From the NCBI GenBank assembly GCA_005503065.1, contig SCOE01000039.1, positions 1-50,651 of the forward strand: 50,651 nucleotides of DNA, written 5' to 3'. This stretch comes from Comamonadaceae bacterium ALPHA2B. GTDB taxonomy: Bacteria; Pseudomonadota; Gammaproteobacteria; Burkholderiales; Burkholderiaceae_C. Below, piece after piece: positions 15,991 to 23,860 of the stretch (position 1 is its first letter; each line of letters opens with the position of its first letter). A model generated the notes under the pieces. The model made no database searches. It saw only the letters and a list, made by a program, of their open reading frames with translations, and was not told the origin of the DNA. A program made the position numbers and the translations under genes.

Positions 15991-16136
15991 TCGGGCGGGA
16001 TTGCCCGAGGACCGTCCTGGGTCACGCCGCAGCGGAGCAGTCAAGGCACGCAGTCGGCCGCAGGCCGCAAGCGCGCTCAAGCGCGCGCAGGCCTTGACGG
16101 CGAGAGCGGTGTGACACTATCCAGGTCACGCAAGCC
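15991..16136 (-). promoter_or_regulatory. radC-motif-like structured element B (upstream of DUF2958)
   Basis: Plus-strand pairings: P5 TCGGGC-GGGATT-GCCCGA (15991-16008); P1 GTCACGCCG (16021-16029) with CGGTGTGAC (16107-16115), one G.T; P2 GTCAAGGC (16040-16047) with GCCTTGAC (16091-16098); P4 CGGCC-GCA-GGCCG (16055-16067); P3 GCGCGC-TCAA-GCGCGC (16071-16086). TTGACG (16094-16099), 15 bases, CACTAT (16115-16120). Stems differ from element A but pair equally well, while the GCA and GGGATT loops are identical. Confidence 0.7.
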
Positions 16137-16257
16137 AGCCACCCCGCCGTCCCACCCCAGCACGAGGCGAAGCGAGGTGGCAAACGACCGCCGCGTCGCG
16201 CGGACGCAGGGCGCGCCGATGAAGCGTTCGCGCGCAGCGCGCTGTTCGCCAACAAGG

Positions 16258-16276
16258 AAAAAGGGGCTCACGCCCC
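16258..16276 (-). terminator. intrinsic terminator after radC
   Basis: On the minus strand GGGGC-GTGA-GCCCC is followed directly by TTTTT (plus-strand AAAAA at 16258-16262). It lies four bases beyond the radC stop. Confidence 0.75.
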
Positions 16277-16279
16277 ACC

Positions 16280-16864
16280 TCAGACCAGGCCGCGCTCGGC
16301 GAACGAGACCGTCCGCGTTCCCGCCACGACGATGTGATCAAGAACCCGGACATCCACCAGCGCCAGCGCTTGCTTCATCGTCGCGGTCAGCACTTCATCC
16401 GCTCGCGACGGTTCGGGGATGCCGCTCGGATGGTTGTGCGCCAGGACGACGGCGTCCGCACCCAGGTTGAGCGCCTCACGCAGGACCTCGCGCGGGTAGA
16501 CGCTCGTCTGCGTCAACGTGCCGCGAAAGAGATCCTTTGCCGCGAGCAGGCGATGCTGGCTGTCCAGGAAGAGCACAAGGAAGCTCTCGTGCCCTTGCCC
16601 GGCGAAGTGCAGTCGCAGATAGTCCTTCACAGCCGCCGGCGACCCGAAGGCCGTGCCGTCACGCATCGGCTCCGCAAGGGTTTCCTGTGCCAGCGCCAGG
16701 CCCGCTGCCAGCAGGCGATAGGCCGGGCACGAGGACTCCCGCGCGACGTTGGAAAGCTTGAGCATCGAGCGGCCACAGCTTTCATAAGCCGGCGCGGCTT
16801 CGTCGCCAAGAAACAGTCGCAGCTGATCGACGACACGCTGCTCGAAGGGGGAATAGTCGGTCAT
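16280..16864 (-). CDS. radC: RadC-family JAB-domain protein (194 aa)
   Basis: The C-terminal two-thirds is the JAB/MPN-type RadC domain: [40 protein letters not shown], and the metal-binding [16 protein letters not shown] (HxHPSG with the later Asp). These residues are intact, so it could be an active metal-dependent enzyme; true function in the family is unresolved despite the DNA-repair name. Plasmid and ICE copies sit beside anti-restriction, SSB and DUF932 genes. I chose the ATG at 16864; three extra codons upstream lack a better signal. Its own structured element lies upstream and a clean terminator downstream. Confidence 0.85.
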   Translation of the reverse strand: MTDYSPFEQRVVDQLRLFLGDEAAPAYESCGRSMLKLSNVARESSCPAYRLLAAGLALAQETLAEPMRDGTAFGSPAAVKDYLRLHFAGQGHESFLVLFLDSQHRLLAAKDLFRGTLTQTSVYPREVLREALNLGADAVVLAHNHPSGIPEPSRADEVLTATMKQALALVDVRVLDHIVVAGTRTVSFAERGLV

Positions 16865-16884
16865 GGGAGGCACTCTTGGAAGAG

Positions 16885-17040
16885 CGCAGGCGGGATTGCC
16901 TGCGTGCCTCCTGCTCTCCCCGCCGCAGCGCAGCGCTCAAGGCCGCCGCAGGCGCACGGCACGTGCCGAGCACGCAAGGCGTGCGCAGGGCCTTGAACGC
17001 GAGAACGGTGGGGTAGCGTCCAGGCACACAGGCAAGCCCC
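16885..17040 (-). promoter_or_regulatory. radC-motif-like structured element C (upstream of radC)
   Basis: Plus-strand pairings: P5 CGCAGGC-GGGATT-GCCTGCG (16885-16904); P1 CCCCGCCG (16918-16925) with CGGTGGGG (17006-17013), one G.T; P2 TCAAGGCC (16937-16944) with GGCCTTGA (16989-16996); P4 GCACG-GCA-CGTGC (16954-16966); P3 GCACG-CAAGG-CGTGC (16970-16984). TTGAAC (16993-16998), 15 bases, TAGCGT (17014-17019). Compensatory changes relative to element A are seen in P3 (G-C to A-T) and P4 (C-G to G-C). Confidence 0.75.
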
Positions 17041-17121
17041 TCCCCCCTTTACCGGACTACGCGTCTTCAGGCTCGCGCTGCACAGGTGTGGGCGGACGGG
17101 ACCGACCTATCATTTGGCGCG

Positions 17122-18799
17122 ATGACATCTGCCCTGCCCTCTCGAGAAAGCCTCACGGTCGAATTCAAGAGCGATCGCACCCAGCTGCCGGACAGGCAGC
17201 TGGTCGAGGCGATCGTGTGCATGGCCAACAGCGAGGGCGGCGAGCTCTGGCTCGGCGTCGAAGACGACGGCACGCCCACGGGCCTGCACGCCAACCATGC
17301 CGACCTTGCCGGGCTCGAGGGCGTGGTGGCGTCGCGCACTGCCCCGTCGCCTGCCGTGAAGGTCGAGCGCGTCGCGCTGCCGCAGGCTGTGGTGGCGCGC
17401 ATTGAAGTGCCCAGATCCGGCAGCGACGTGTCGACCACGGGCGGCGTCTACCTGCGCCGACGGCTCAATGCCGGCGGCCTGCCGGAATGCGTGCCGATGC
17501 TGCCGCACGACCGGGTGAGCCGCGGGTCGACCTTCGGCCGCCACGATGTGTCCGCCCAGCCGGTGGCCGGGGCCCAGCTGTCGGACCTGGACCCGCTGGA
17601 GCGCGAGCGGCTTCGGCAGAACATCGAGCAGTACGGCGGCGACCGTGTCCTGCTCGAGCTCGATGACATGGGCCTCGATGGCGCGTTGGGACTGACGTCG
17701 CGGGGCGCCGACGGGACGCGCGTGCCCACGCTCACGGGTCTGCTGCTCATCGGGCGCGAAACGGCGCTGCGCGAACTCGTCGCGCCGCACGAGCTCGCCT
17801 TCCAGGTGCTCGAGCGCGAGGCGGTCGGGTTCAATGAATTCCGCCGCTTCCCACTCCTGAAGTTGCTGGACTGGCTCGAGACGAGTTTCCGGCCCTACAA
17901 CCCCGAGCGGGAGATCCAGGTCGGGCTGTTCCGGGTGCCGGTGCCAAAGGTCGATCCCCGGGCGTTCCGTGAAGCCGTTGCCAACGCCTTGGTGCATCGC
18001 GACTATCACCGCCTCGGCGCCGTGCACGTCCGGCTCGACGATGACGGACTGACCATCAGCAATCCGGGCGGGCTGGTCGACGGCGTCACGGTGGCCAACC
18101 TGCTCGTCACCGAGCCGCGGCCCCGCAATCCCGCGTTGGCCGATGCCATGAAGCGCATCGGACTGGTGGAGCGTTCCGGCCGGGGCGTGGACGCGATCTA
18201 CCGGGGCATGCTGCGATTTGGCCGGCCGGAGCCCGACTACCGGTGCACTGACAGCAACAGCGTGGTGCTCAGGCTGAGCACCGCGCATGCCGACGAGGCG
18301 TTCCTGCGCATGGTGGTGGAGGAAGAGGGTCGGCGCAAGACACCGCTGCCGATCGACACGCTGATCGCGTTGGCGGCGCTTGGCGCGGCCAAGCATGAGC
18401 GCCGAGGAACTCGCACAACAGATCCAGCACGACGTGCTTCAGGCCAAGCGCACCCTGGAGGCGCTGGTCGAGACCGGACTTGTGCAGGTCCATGGCAATT
18501 CGCCACGCACGCGCAGCTACATGTTGGCGCCGCAGTTGTATGGCATCCAACGGGCCGACCGCGTGGCGTACACGCGCCAGGCTGGGCTGAGCAGCCTGCA
18601 GCATGAGCAACTGGTCCTGAATTTCGCCCGTCAGCACGGCCGCGTGCGACGAGCGGACGTCGTGGAGCTGTGCCGGCTGAAAGAAGGCCACGCCAAGGCG
18701 CTGCTCGTGCAAATGAGGGACGCGGGCCAGCTTGTGGCGCACGGGAACCGCGGCGGCACCTTCTATGTGCTTCCCACAGCGCACCAGGATCCGAGTTGA
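17122..18799 (+). pseudogene. AlbA_2/ATPase-type regulator, frameshifted near 18385
   Basis: The N-terminal domain (ESLTVEFKSDRTQLPDRQLV, then ANSEGGELWLGVEDDGTPTG) is an AlbA_2 / Schlafen-like DNA-binding fold. The central part has a GHKL-type ATP-binding domain (FREAVANALVHRDYHRLGAV, LTISNPGGLVDGV, MKRIGLVERSGRGVDAIYRG). The C-terminus continues in a second frame (ARPSMSAEELAQQIQHDVLQ and a winged-helix-like tail to YVLPTAHQDPS). A one-base shift around 18380-18390 separates them; otherwise the protein would be about 558 residues. Such proteins are annotated as putative transcriptional regulators or RecG-like. Transcribed divergently from radC, sharing its upstream region. Confidence 0.75.
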
Positions 18800-18815
18800 G
18801 CACTGACATTGGGAG

Positions 18816-18892
18816 AAGTTTGGGAGCGATCGGACGGCCTCTCCTTAATGAAATCAACCACTTAGTGAGTGGCTTAGGCAAAAGTTTGGGAG
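18816..18892 (+). repeat. short direct repeats in an intergenic stretch
   Basis: AAGTTTGGGAG occurs at 18816-18826 and 18882-18892, with a third partial copy (ACTTTGGGAA) right after. Between them CCACT-TAGTG-AGTGG forms a small hairpin. The 18800-19032 stretch has no gene; the repeats could be a recombinase or repressor binding region. Confidence 0.35.
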
Positions 18893-19032
18893 ACTTTGGG
18901 AATGATTGGGCGCCGGCCTCGGGGCAGGACCGCCCTTCCTCGCACTCACCCTCGACATCGCGGCGAGGCGCAGTGCGTGGCACCCTCTCGTCGCGCGCCG
19001 CCATCAGTGGAACCGCCGCCGGCATGCGGCTT

Positions 19033-20343
19033 TCAGACCAACGCCACGATGGGGAGATCCGGCGGCAGAGCTGAGCGACGTCCGCGCTGACGTCTGAGCA
19101 GTGCAGGCAGCGGCGTCTCAATTAGCCATCCCCGCTCGACAAGAAACAGAAAAAGGCCCTGTAGGATCGTTCGCGCCTGGCGGATCGCAGCCGCGCAAAG
19201 GGGGCCCTCAACGGGACGCCACAGGGGGCTCCACCGCTGGCCGTGCCGGGGTCCACACCAATGGGGCGGCGGCGCCGCCAGAAACCGGAAGTAGGCATCC
19301 AGGTCCTCGGCCCCCAGCGACGAGAGGGGCTTTTGGTGCTCCAGCACACACCACAGGAGCAGGCGCTCGGCCTCTTTGCGATAACTGCGCGCCGTCGCCG
19401 GCTGCAGGGCTCTTCCCGCCTGGCCAGTGCGTGCACCCGAATTCAGCCACCTCCGCACCGCGTCCAGGTCCGTGGCGGCCTCCAGAGCACAGCGCGATGC
19501 CGGCGCGCGGTTTCTGCCGTCACGGCCGTCCAGGTGTGAAGGAACGAGCAGCTTGTCCAGGGGGACCAGCGCCGTCGCCGCAGGAACGGCCTGGGCGATC
19601 GCGCCCGCATCCAGCTGGCGGCGCGGCGCGAGCACGTGCGGGGCCAGCTGAAGTCCGATCGACGCTTCATGCGCCTGCAGCCACGCCTGCAGGCGGGCGG
19701 CCTTGCCGGCCCCAATCCCTGCTACGTGGCGCCACCAGCGCGCGCCCTGCGTGTTGATGTGGCGGACCAATCGCTCGAGCGAATCCAGTCCCATGCGTTC
19801 CAGACGGCGGGCCATCGGCGGCGCCAGCCAGGCGCCGGGTGAGTCGGCGGCCAAGGGCGCCCGCACGGCGCAGGCCTCCAGCCAGCGCAGCGCCTCCAGC
19901 TGGCGGGCGATCACGCGGGCGCGCCGGCTCAGCTGCGCCCGCTCTCCCCGCCCCCGCGACGCCGATGGGGTCGGTGGGTAGGCCTCCTCGTAGGCCTCGA
20001 CCTGCTCGGCTTCCGAGAAGTCCTCCAGACCGCGGGCGCGGGCGAAGTCCTCGAGGCTCGGCCGCTCGACGCGAACCCTGGCGTCGAATCGCGTCGGGTC
20101 CAGCAGGATGAGCCGCGCGGTCCCGGGCCGCTGCTCGCGCCGAGCTGCGGCGGCGAATGCCTGACGGATCCAGTCGATGGTCTGCCGGACCTGGCGCCGG
20201 TCGCTGCCCTCCCCTTCGGCGCGCAGGTAGCGGTCCCAGCTCGCCCGTGTTTCCAGACCCTGGATCAACGCACGCATGAATGCGAAATGGCCGCCATGCA
20301 GTTGACGCAGCGGCGACGTCGAGGCGGGGAGCGGGCGGGCCAT
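19033..20343 (-). pseudogene. tyrosine recombinase with DUF3701 N-terminus, C-terminally truncated
   Basis: 436 residues from the ATG at 20343. The N-terminal part (HFAFMRALIQGLETRASWDR, QTIDWIRQAFAAAARREQRP) and the helical middle (GIGAGKAARLQAWLQAHE, LPLDKLLVP-like) match the DUF3701-containing phage integrase family. The SAM-like core-binding region follows (ATARSYRKEAERLLLWCVLE, LSSLGAEDLDAYFRFLAAPP). Full-length members carry a further 200 or so residues with the R-H-R-Y catalytic domain; here the reading ends in unrelated sequence near 19090. The protein therefore cannot be an active recombinase. An AT-rich promoter-like stretch (20436-20470) lies upstream. Confidence 0.75.
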
Positions 20344-20997
20344 GAGCGTCAGCGGCGCAGGCGGCCCCTTGATGGATGCGGCTGGAGCTCCCCTGCGCGT
20401 TGGCGGACAGATCGGCGTGGCGACATCGGGTCGTGCATTTAAAAATAATCAATCAACTAATTTTAGCGTGCAGCAGTGAGACAACAGGCGTGATGGAAAC
20501 TAAATTTGCAGTTATGACAGTCACTTAGCGACGGTCTTGGGAGCAAGAAGTGGCTTGAAGTGCGGGGGCTCTCGCACCGCGGCGCTTGAGTTGAATCTCA
20601 TGCCGCTGGGTCGACCGTCGCGCAGCAGCCTGCGGTTCGGAGGTCTGCCAGGCTCAGATCGTCATCCCTCCCATGACCCGGTTCTCCTCTTACAGGACGC
20701 TGCGCCGTTTCGATCGCAAACACGTTGTTCACGCGATTGCTGTGTGGCTGGACGCGGAGTCCCGAACTGCGGCCGGGCCGTATGAATGGGCTGTTCGATA
20801 TTGCAAACGAAGACGCCACCCGAAAGTGGCGTCGAGACCCCTCGCGACCGGCCATGCCGCGGGGTCTCGGGAGGGTTGCGCAGTCGGCGGCAGTGGCCGG
20901 CGACTTGGCGTTGGGGAGATCGTGGACGGCTTCCCTCCTCCGATCCGGCAAATCCCAACGGATCTCACATAAGGGCGGGCGTTCCTGCGTCGATGCG
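20344..20997. other. 650-bp stretch without a gene
   Basis: Near the recombinase start it is AT-rich (20436-20470, TTTAAAAATAATCAATCAAC), the only such patch in this region and a likely promoter. At 20812-20833 GACGCCAC-CCGAAA-GTGGCGTC forms an eight-pair hairpin, followed at once by GAGACCCC (20834-20841) pairing with GGGGTCTC (20861-20868). No protein-like frame is visible. Confidence 0.45.
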
Positions 20998-21390
20998 TTA
21001 CTCGGCCGTCGGGCCCAGCTGTTTCAACGCCTCTTCAATAGCGCTCAGCACTTGCTCGAGCGGCGCGGCCGCCATTCCTTCCGGCCGAAGTTCCACGGTG
21101 ATGGCACCGTCTTTGCCGCGTGTCGCTTTGCCGATGCGCACTTCGCCAGCTTGCAGGTTCAGCCGGTCGTTGCGACGCACATGCGCGGGCGAATCCAAAA
21201 GTCGCTCGACGACGCTGGACGCCGATGCACCCTGCCCTCGGAGCTTTTCCGCGCGCTTGAGCACGCCTCGCCGGTCCGACTCGAGCGCCGTGCTCAACCG
21301 CTCGGCATGGCGGTGTGTGACCTCTAGCGGGCTGCGGAAGCACTCGAGGATGACAGGTGGCAGTTGAGCCACGAGGAGCCCCTTGCGCAC
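20998..21390 (-). pseudogene. ParB fragment (C-terminal half)
   Basis: The reading VAQLPPVILECFRSPLEVTH, SALESDRRGVLKRAEKLRGQ, ASSVVERLLDS, ending AIEEALKQLGPTAE, matches the last third of the intact ParB at 22733-23860 (LPQAVLEAFSSPLEVQFRWA, DPEGLVRRAKSLQ, GRQVFEHLM, EAALMKWIEAHV). The HTH and ParB/Srx domains are missing. It marks a second, lost partition locus. Confidence 0.7.
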
Positions 21391-21643
21391 CCAGGTATGA
21401 CTCTGTAGACCAGGTTTCCGAGCCGCAGCGCGATGCCCTGGCGGCCGCCCAGCAAGCGCGGCACGGTGAATGCGCGGCACGCGCCCGCCGGCGGCCAGGA
21501 CGGCTGGAAACCAGGTTTCAGTGCTTCCATGGTGTGTGTGGGGGCAGACCGGCCGCCCATAATCAGCGCCCTCATGGATGCCCCCTGGAAAGCGGGTCTA
21601 CAGCGTTCATCCTTGGCCGCACACAAATCGTCACGCTGAGCAA

Positions 21644-22115
21644 TCATGGCGCGTTCCCCGCAGACTCCGTCCAGGCACCGACAACAGACTGCTCGACAAG
21701 ATCAACGAACGCGTCATAGGCATCGGCGGCCCGCTTGTAGGTTTTGGCAGATCCTTCGTACTTCTGAACGTCGTAGATGGTGGCGGACTCTGCCGCCTTG
21801 TTACTGGCCACGCTGGTCTTTGGAATTTCGACCGGCAGCGTGTATTCACAGTAGGTCGCCTGGATCCACTGACGCACCGCGGGCATGGCCGGGTCTGCAG
21901 CATCGACGCGCCTGAGAAGAACGTGGAGAAAGTCGAAGTTCTTGCAAGCTCCGTGCTTGGTCTGACCATCCAGGTTGGCCCCGAGGTCGGCGAGCAGGGC
22001 GCCGAACTGGGCCGAGGAAGCGAAGTCCAGGCCGGACGGCGGCACCACCACGACGATTCCGTTGACCGCCCACAGTGCGTTGATCGTCACGTACAAGACG
22101 GAAGGGGGCGATGGT
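21644..22115 (-). pseudogene. ParA fragment (C-terminal half)
   Basis: From PPSVLYVTINALWAVNGIVV to the end (VDLVEQSVVGAWTESAGNAP) this follows the intact ParA: SGLDFASSAQFGALLADLGA, KNFDFLHVLLRRVDAADPAM, IPKTSVASNKAAESATIYDV. The Walker A part and N-terminal HTH are absent, and upstream sequence is unrelated. With the ParB fragment at 20998 it represents a decayed parAB. Confidence 0.75.
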
Positions 22116-22296
22116 GCACTCACATTTACACTTGTGGTGGCGGTGTCGAGGAGTCGGATGCTGCGGCGTCCGTCGGAACGCTCCATGAAGGATGGAGGAT
22201 CTTTCCCCCGCCGTATCGCAGCGATTGCCTGGTCGGCGGTTTGGCAGCGTTGTTGGCACGACGGCACATGCACCCAGCGCGGGTTAGGTGTTGGAG

Positions 22297-22315
22297 GTGT
22301 TGAACGGTTCAACAC
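22297..22315. other. parS: parS-like palindrome 1
   Basis: GTGTTGAACGGTTCAACAC, a 19-bp palindrome with a single central base, between the ParA fragment and the intact parB. The 22316-22684 interval to its right has no recognisable gene. Confidence 0.7.
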
Positions 22316-22684
22316 CCTCTCCTTCTCGCACGGTCTTGCGCTCGATGTCGTCAAGCCACTTTGGGGCCCGCAGCAGTGAAGGAGTACGACAAATCCACGC
22401 AAGGCGCTCCAGGTGAATTCCATATTCCCGGCCCATTAACGTACGGCGACTGGCAGCGCGCGGCGCCGGCGGATGTCGCTCTTGATGAGCGTGATGCTCG
22501 GTCCGCTGGTTCCAGCAGCAGCTCGTGTGCCCGCCACGGACGATGCCCGACACCACGAGCGAATCCATGTCGCGGAGCCGACGTCGGCATCTGACGGTTG
22601 CCATCGGCCGAGTGGTCGGCACTAAACCAGTACTTCCGCATCTCTCGCCGTCTCTCGCGGTGCTGACGAGGGCCATCGCAGGCC

Positions 22685-22704
22685 AAAAAACCACCGTGCG
22701 GTGG
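22685..22704 (-). terminator. intrinsic terminator of parAB
   Basis: On the minus strand CCACCG-CA-CGGTGG is followed directly by TTTTTT (plus-strand 22685-22690). It lies about 30 bases past the parB stop and would end the parAB transcript. Confidence 0.8.
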
Positions 22705-22732
22705 CTTTCACGTGGACCGTGCGCTTGCGGCG

Positions 22733-23860
22733 TCAGCTGGCGTTGGAGTCTGGCGCGCGCTCGCCGAATACGTGGGCTTCAATCCATTTCATCAAGGCAG
22801 CCTCGCGTTCCGCCGTGAGCACGCCGGGCTCGAAGCGCACCAGTGCCCTGCCCTGGGCGTCGCGGCTGACCTGAACTTTCGCCGGCGCGGTGGGCTGCGC
22901 CGAAGGTGTTGAACCGTTCAACACCCCCTCCCCAGCCTTGCCCATGAGGTGCTCGAACACCTGCCTGCCCGACAACCGGCCCTTCTGCGGCTGCAGCGAC
23001 TTCGCTCGTCGCACGAGGCCTTCGGGATCACGCTGGAGCGCCTCTCCCAGCGGTTGGGCCCATCGGAACTGGACCTCCAGCGGGGAAGAAAACGCTTCCA
23101 GCACCGCCTGCGGAAGACGCGCCAGCGCGAGGCTCTTGGACACCAACGACAGATCGACCGACAGCGCCTCGGCTAGCTTGCGCTGCGAAGGGTACAGGCC
23201 GCTGTCCAGTGCACGCCGATACATCATGCCCTGCTCCCAGGCGCTGAGATTCTTGCGGCCCCGGTTCTCGCGTTCCATGGCCTCGAATAGCGCCTTGTCA
23301 TCTACCTCGGCGATCACGGTCTGGACCGGCAGCCCGAGTTCCAGACACGCGCGGTGCCGGCGGTGGCCGAACACCAGCTCATAGTCTGCTTCCGGGTCGG
23401 CGCCGCTCGGCAGCGCCCGTACACAGATGGGCTGAACGTTGGTACCCGTTGCCGCAATCTCGCCGCGCAGTTCCTCGAACGCGTTGTCGGCGAAGGAGTC
23501 CGGGTGCCGGTTGGCCCAGCGGGAGGCGCGGATGCGGCGAGGATCGAGCGAGCGCATCGGCACCGCCCCATCGAAGGCCTGAAGCTTGACCTTGAGTTGC
23601 TCCGCCTCCTGCATGGCAGCCGACTGCGTGGCCAAGAACATCGCCATGGACCCCGGCGCGGTCTTGGGGCGCCCGGGCACTTGGCCCATGGGCGCGTTGA
23701 CTTGGCCGGCCTCATGCGGGGGCCGGTCGACGCGGGTTATCGAGGGCTCGGTTAATGCGGCAGGCGAGGGCGCCGGCGCCGGCGCAGCCCCATGGCCAGG
23801 AGGGTCGCAAACCGGGGGCAGTTGGACCAGGAGGGCCTTGGCCGCAAGTTTCTTGCTCAT
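22733..23860 (-). CDS. parB: plasmid partition protein ParB (375 aa)
   Basis: ParB/Srx domain around residues 100-200 (MRSLDPRRIRASRWANRHPD, ELVFGHRRHRACLELGL, EAMERENRGRKNLSAWEQG), then an HTH (YPSQRKLAEALSVDLSLVSK), and a C-terminal dimer region. The start ATG overlaps the parA stop as ATGA, giving coupled translation. A parS-like palindrome lies inside the coding sequence at 22906-22924 and encodes VLNGSTP. It works with ParA to segregate plasmid copies; ParB would bind the three palindromes nearby. An intrinsic terminator follows the stop. Confidence 0.9.
   Translation of the reverse strand: MSKKLAAKALLVQLPPVCDPPGHGAAPAPAPSPAALTEPSITRVDRPPHEAGQVNAPMGQVPGRPKTAPGSMAMFLATQSAAMQEAEQLKVKLQAFDGAVPMRSLDPRRIRASRWANRHPDSFADNAFEELRGEIAATGTNVQPICVRALPSGADPEADYELVFGHRRHRACLELGLPVQTVIAEVDDKALFEAMERENRGRKNLSAWEQGMMYRRALDSGLYPSQRKLAEALSVDLSLVSKSLALARLPQAVLEAFSSPLEVQFRWAQPLGEALQRDPEGLVRRAKSLQPQKGRLSGRQVFEHLMGKAGEGVLNGSTPSAQPTAPAKVQVSRDAQGRALVRFEPGVLTAEREAALMKWIEAHVFGERAPDSNAS
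22906..22924. other. parS: parS-like palindrome 2 (inside parB)
   Basis: GTGTTGAACCGTTCAACAC, identical to palindrome 3 and differing from palindrome 1 only in the centre. Confidence 0.75.

Noticed and set aside
15316-17040. Treating the three repeated upstream regions as a CRISPR array or MITE family
   Set aside because: Units are about 150 bp, diverged, 500-900 bp apart and each placed before a gene; stems covary, which points to a functional fold instead.
17110-18396. 428-codon open frame on the minus strand
   Set aside because: Antisense shadow of the AlbA/ATPase-type regulator.
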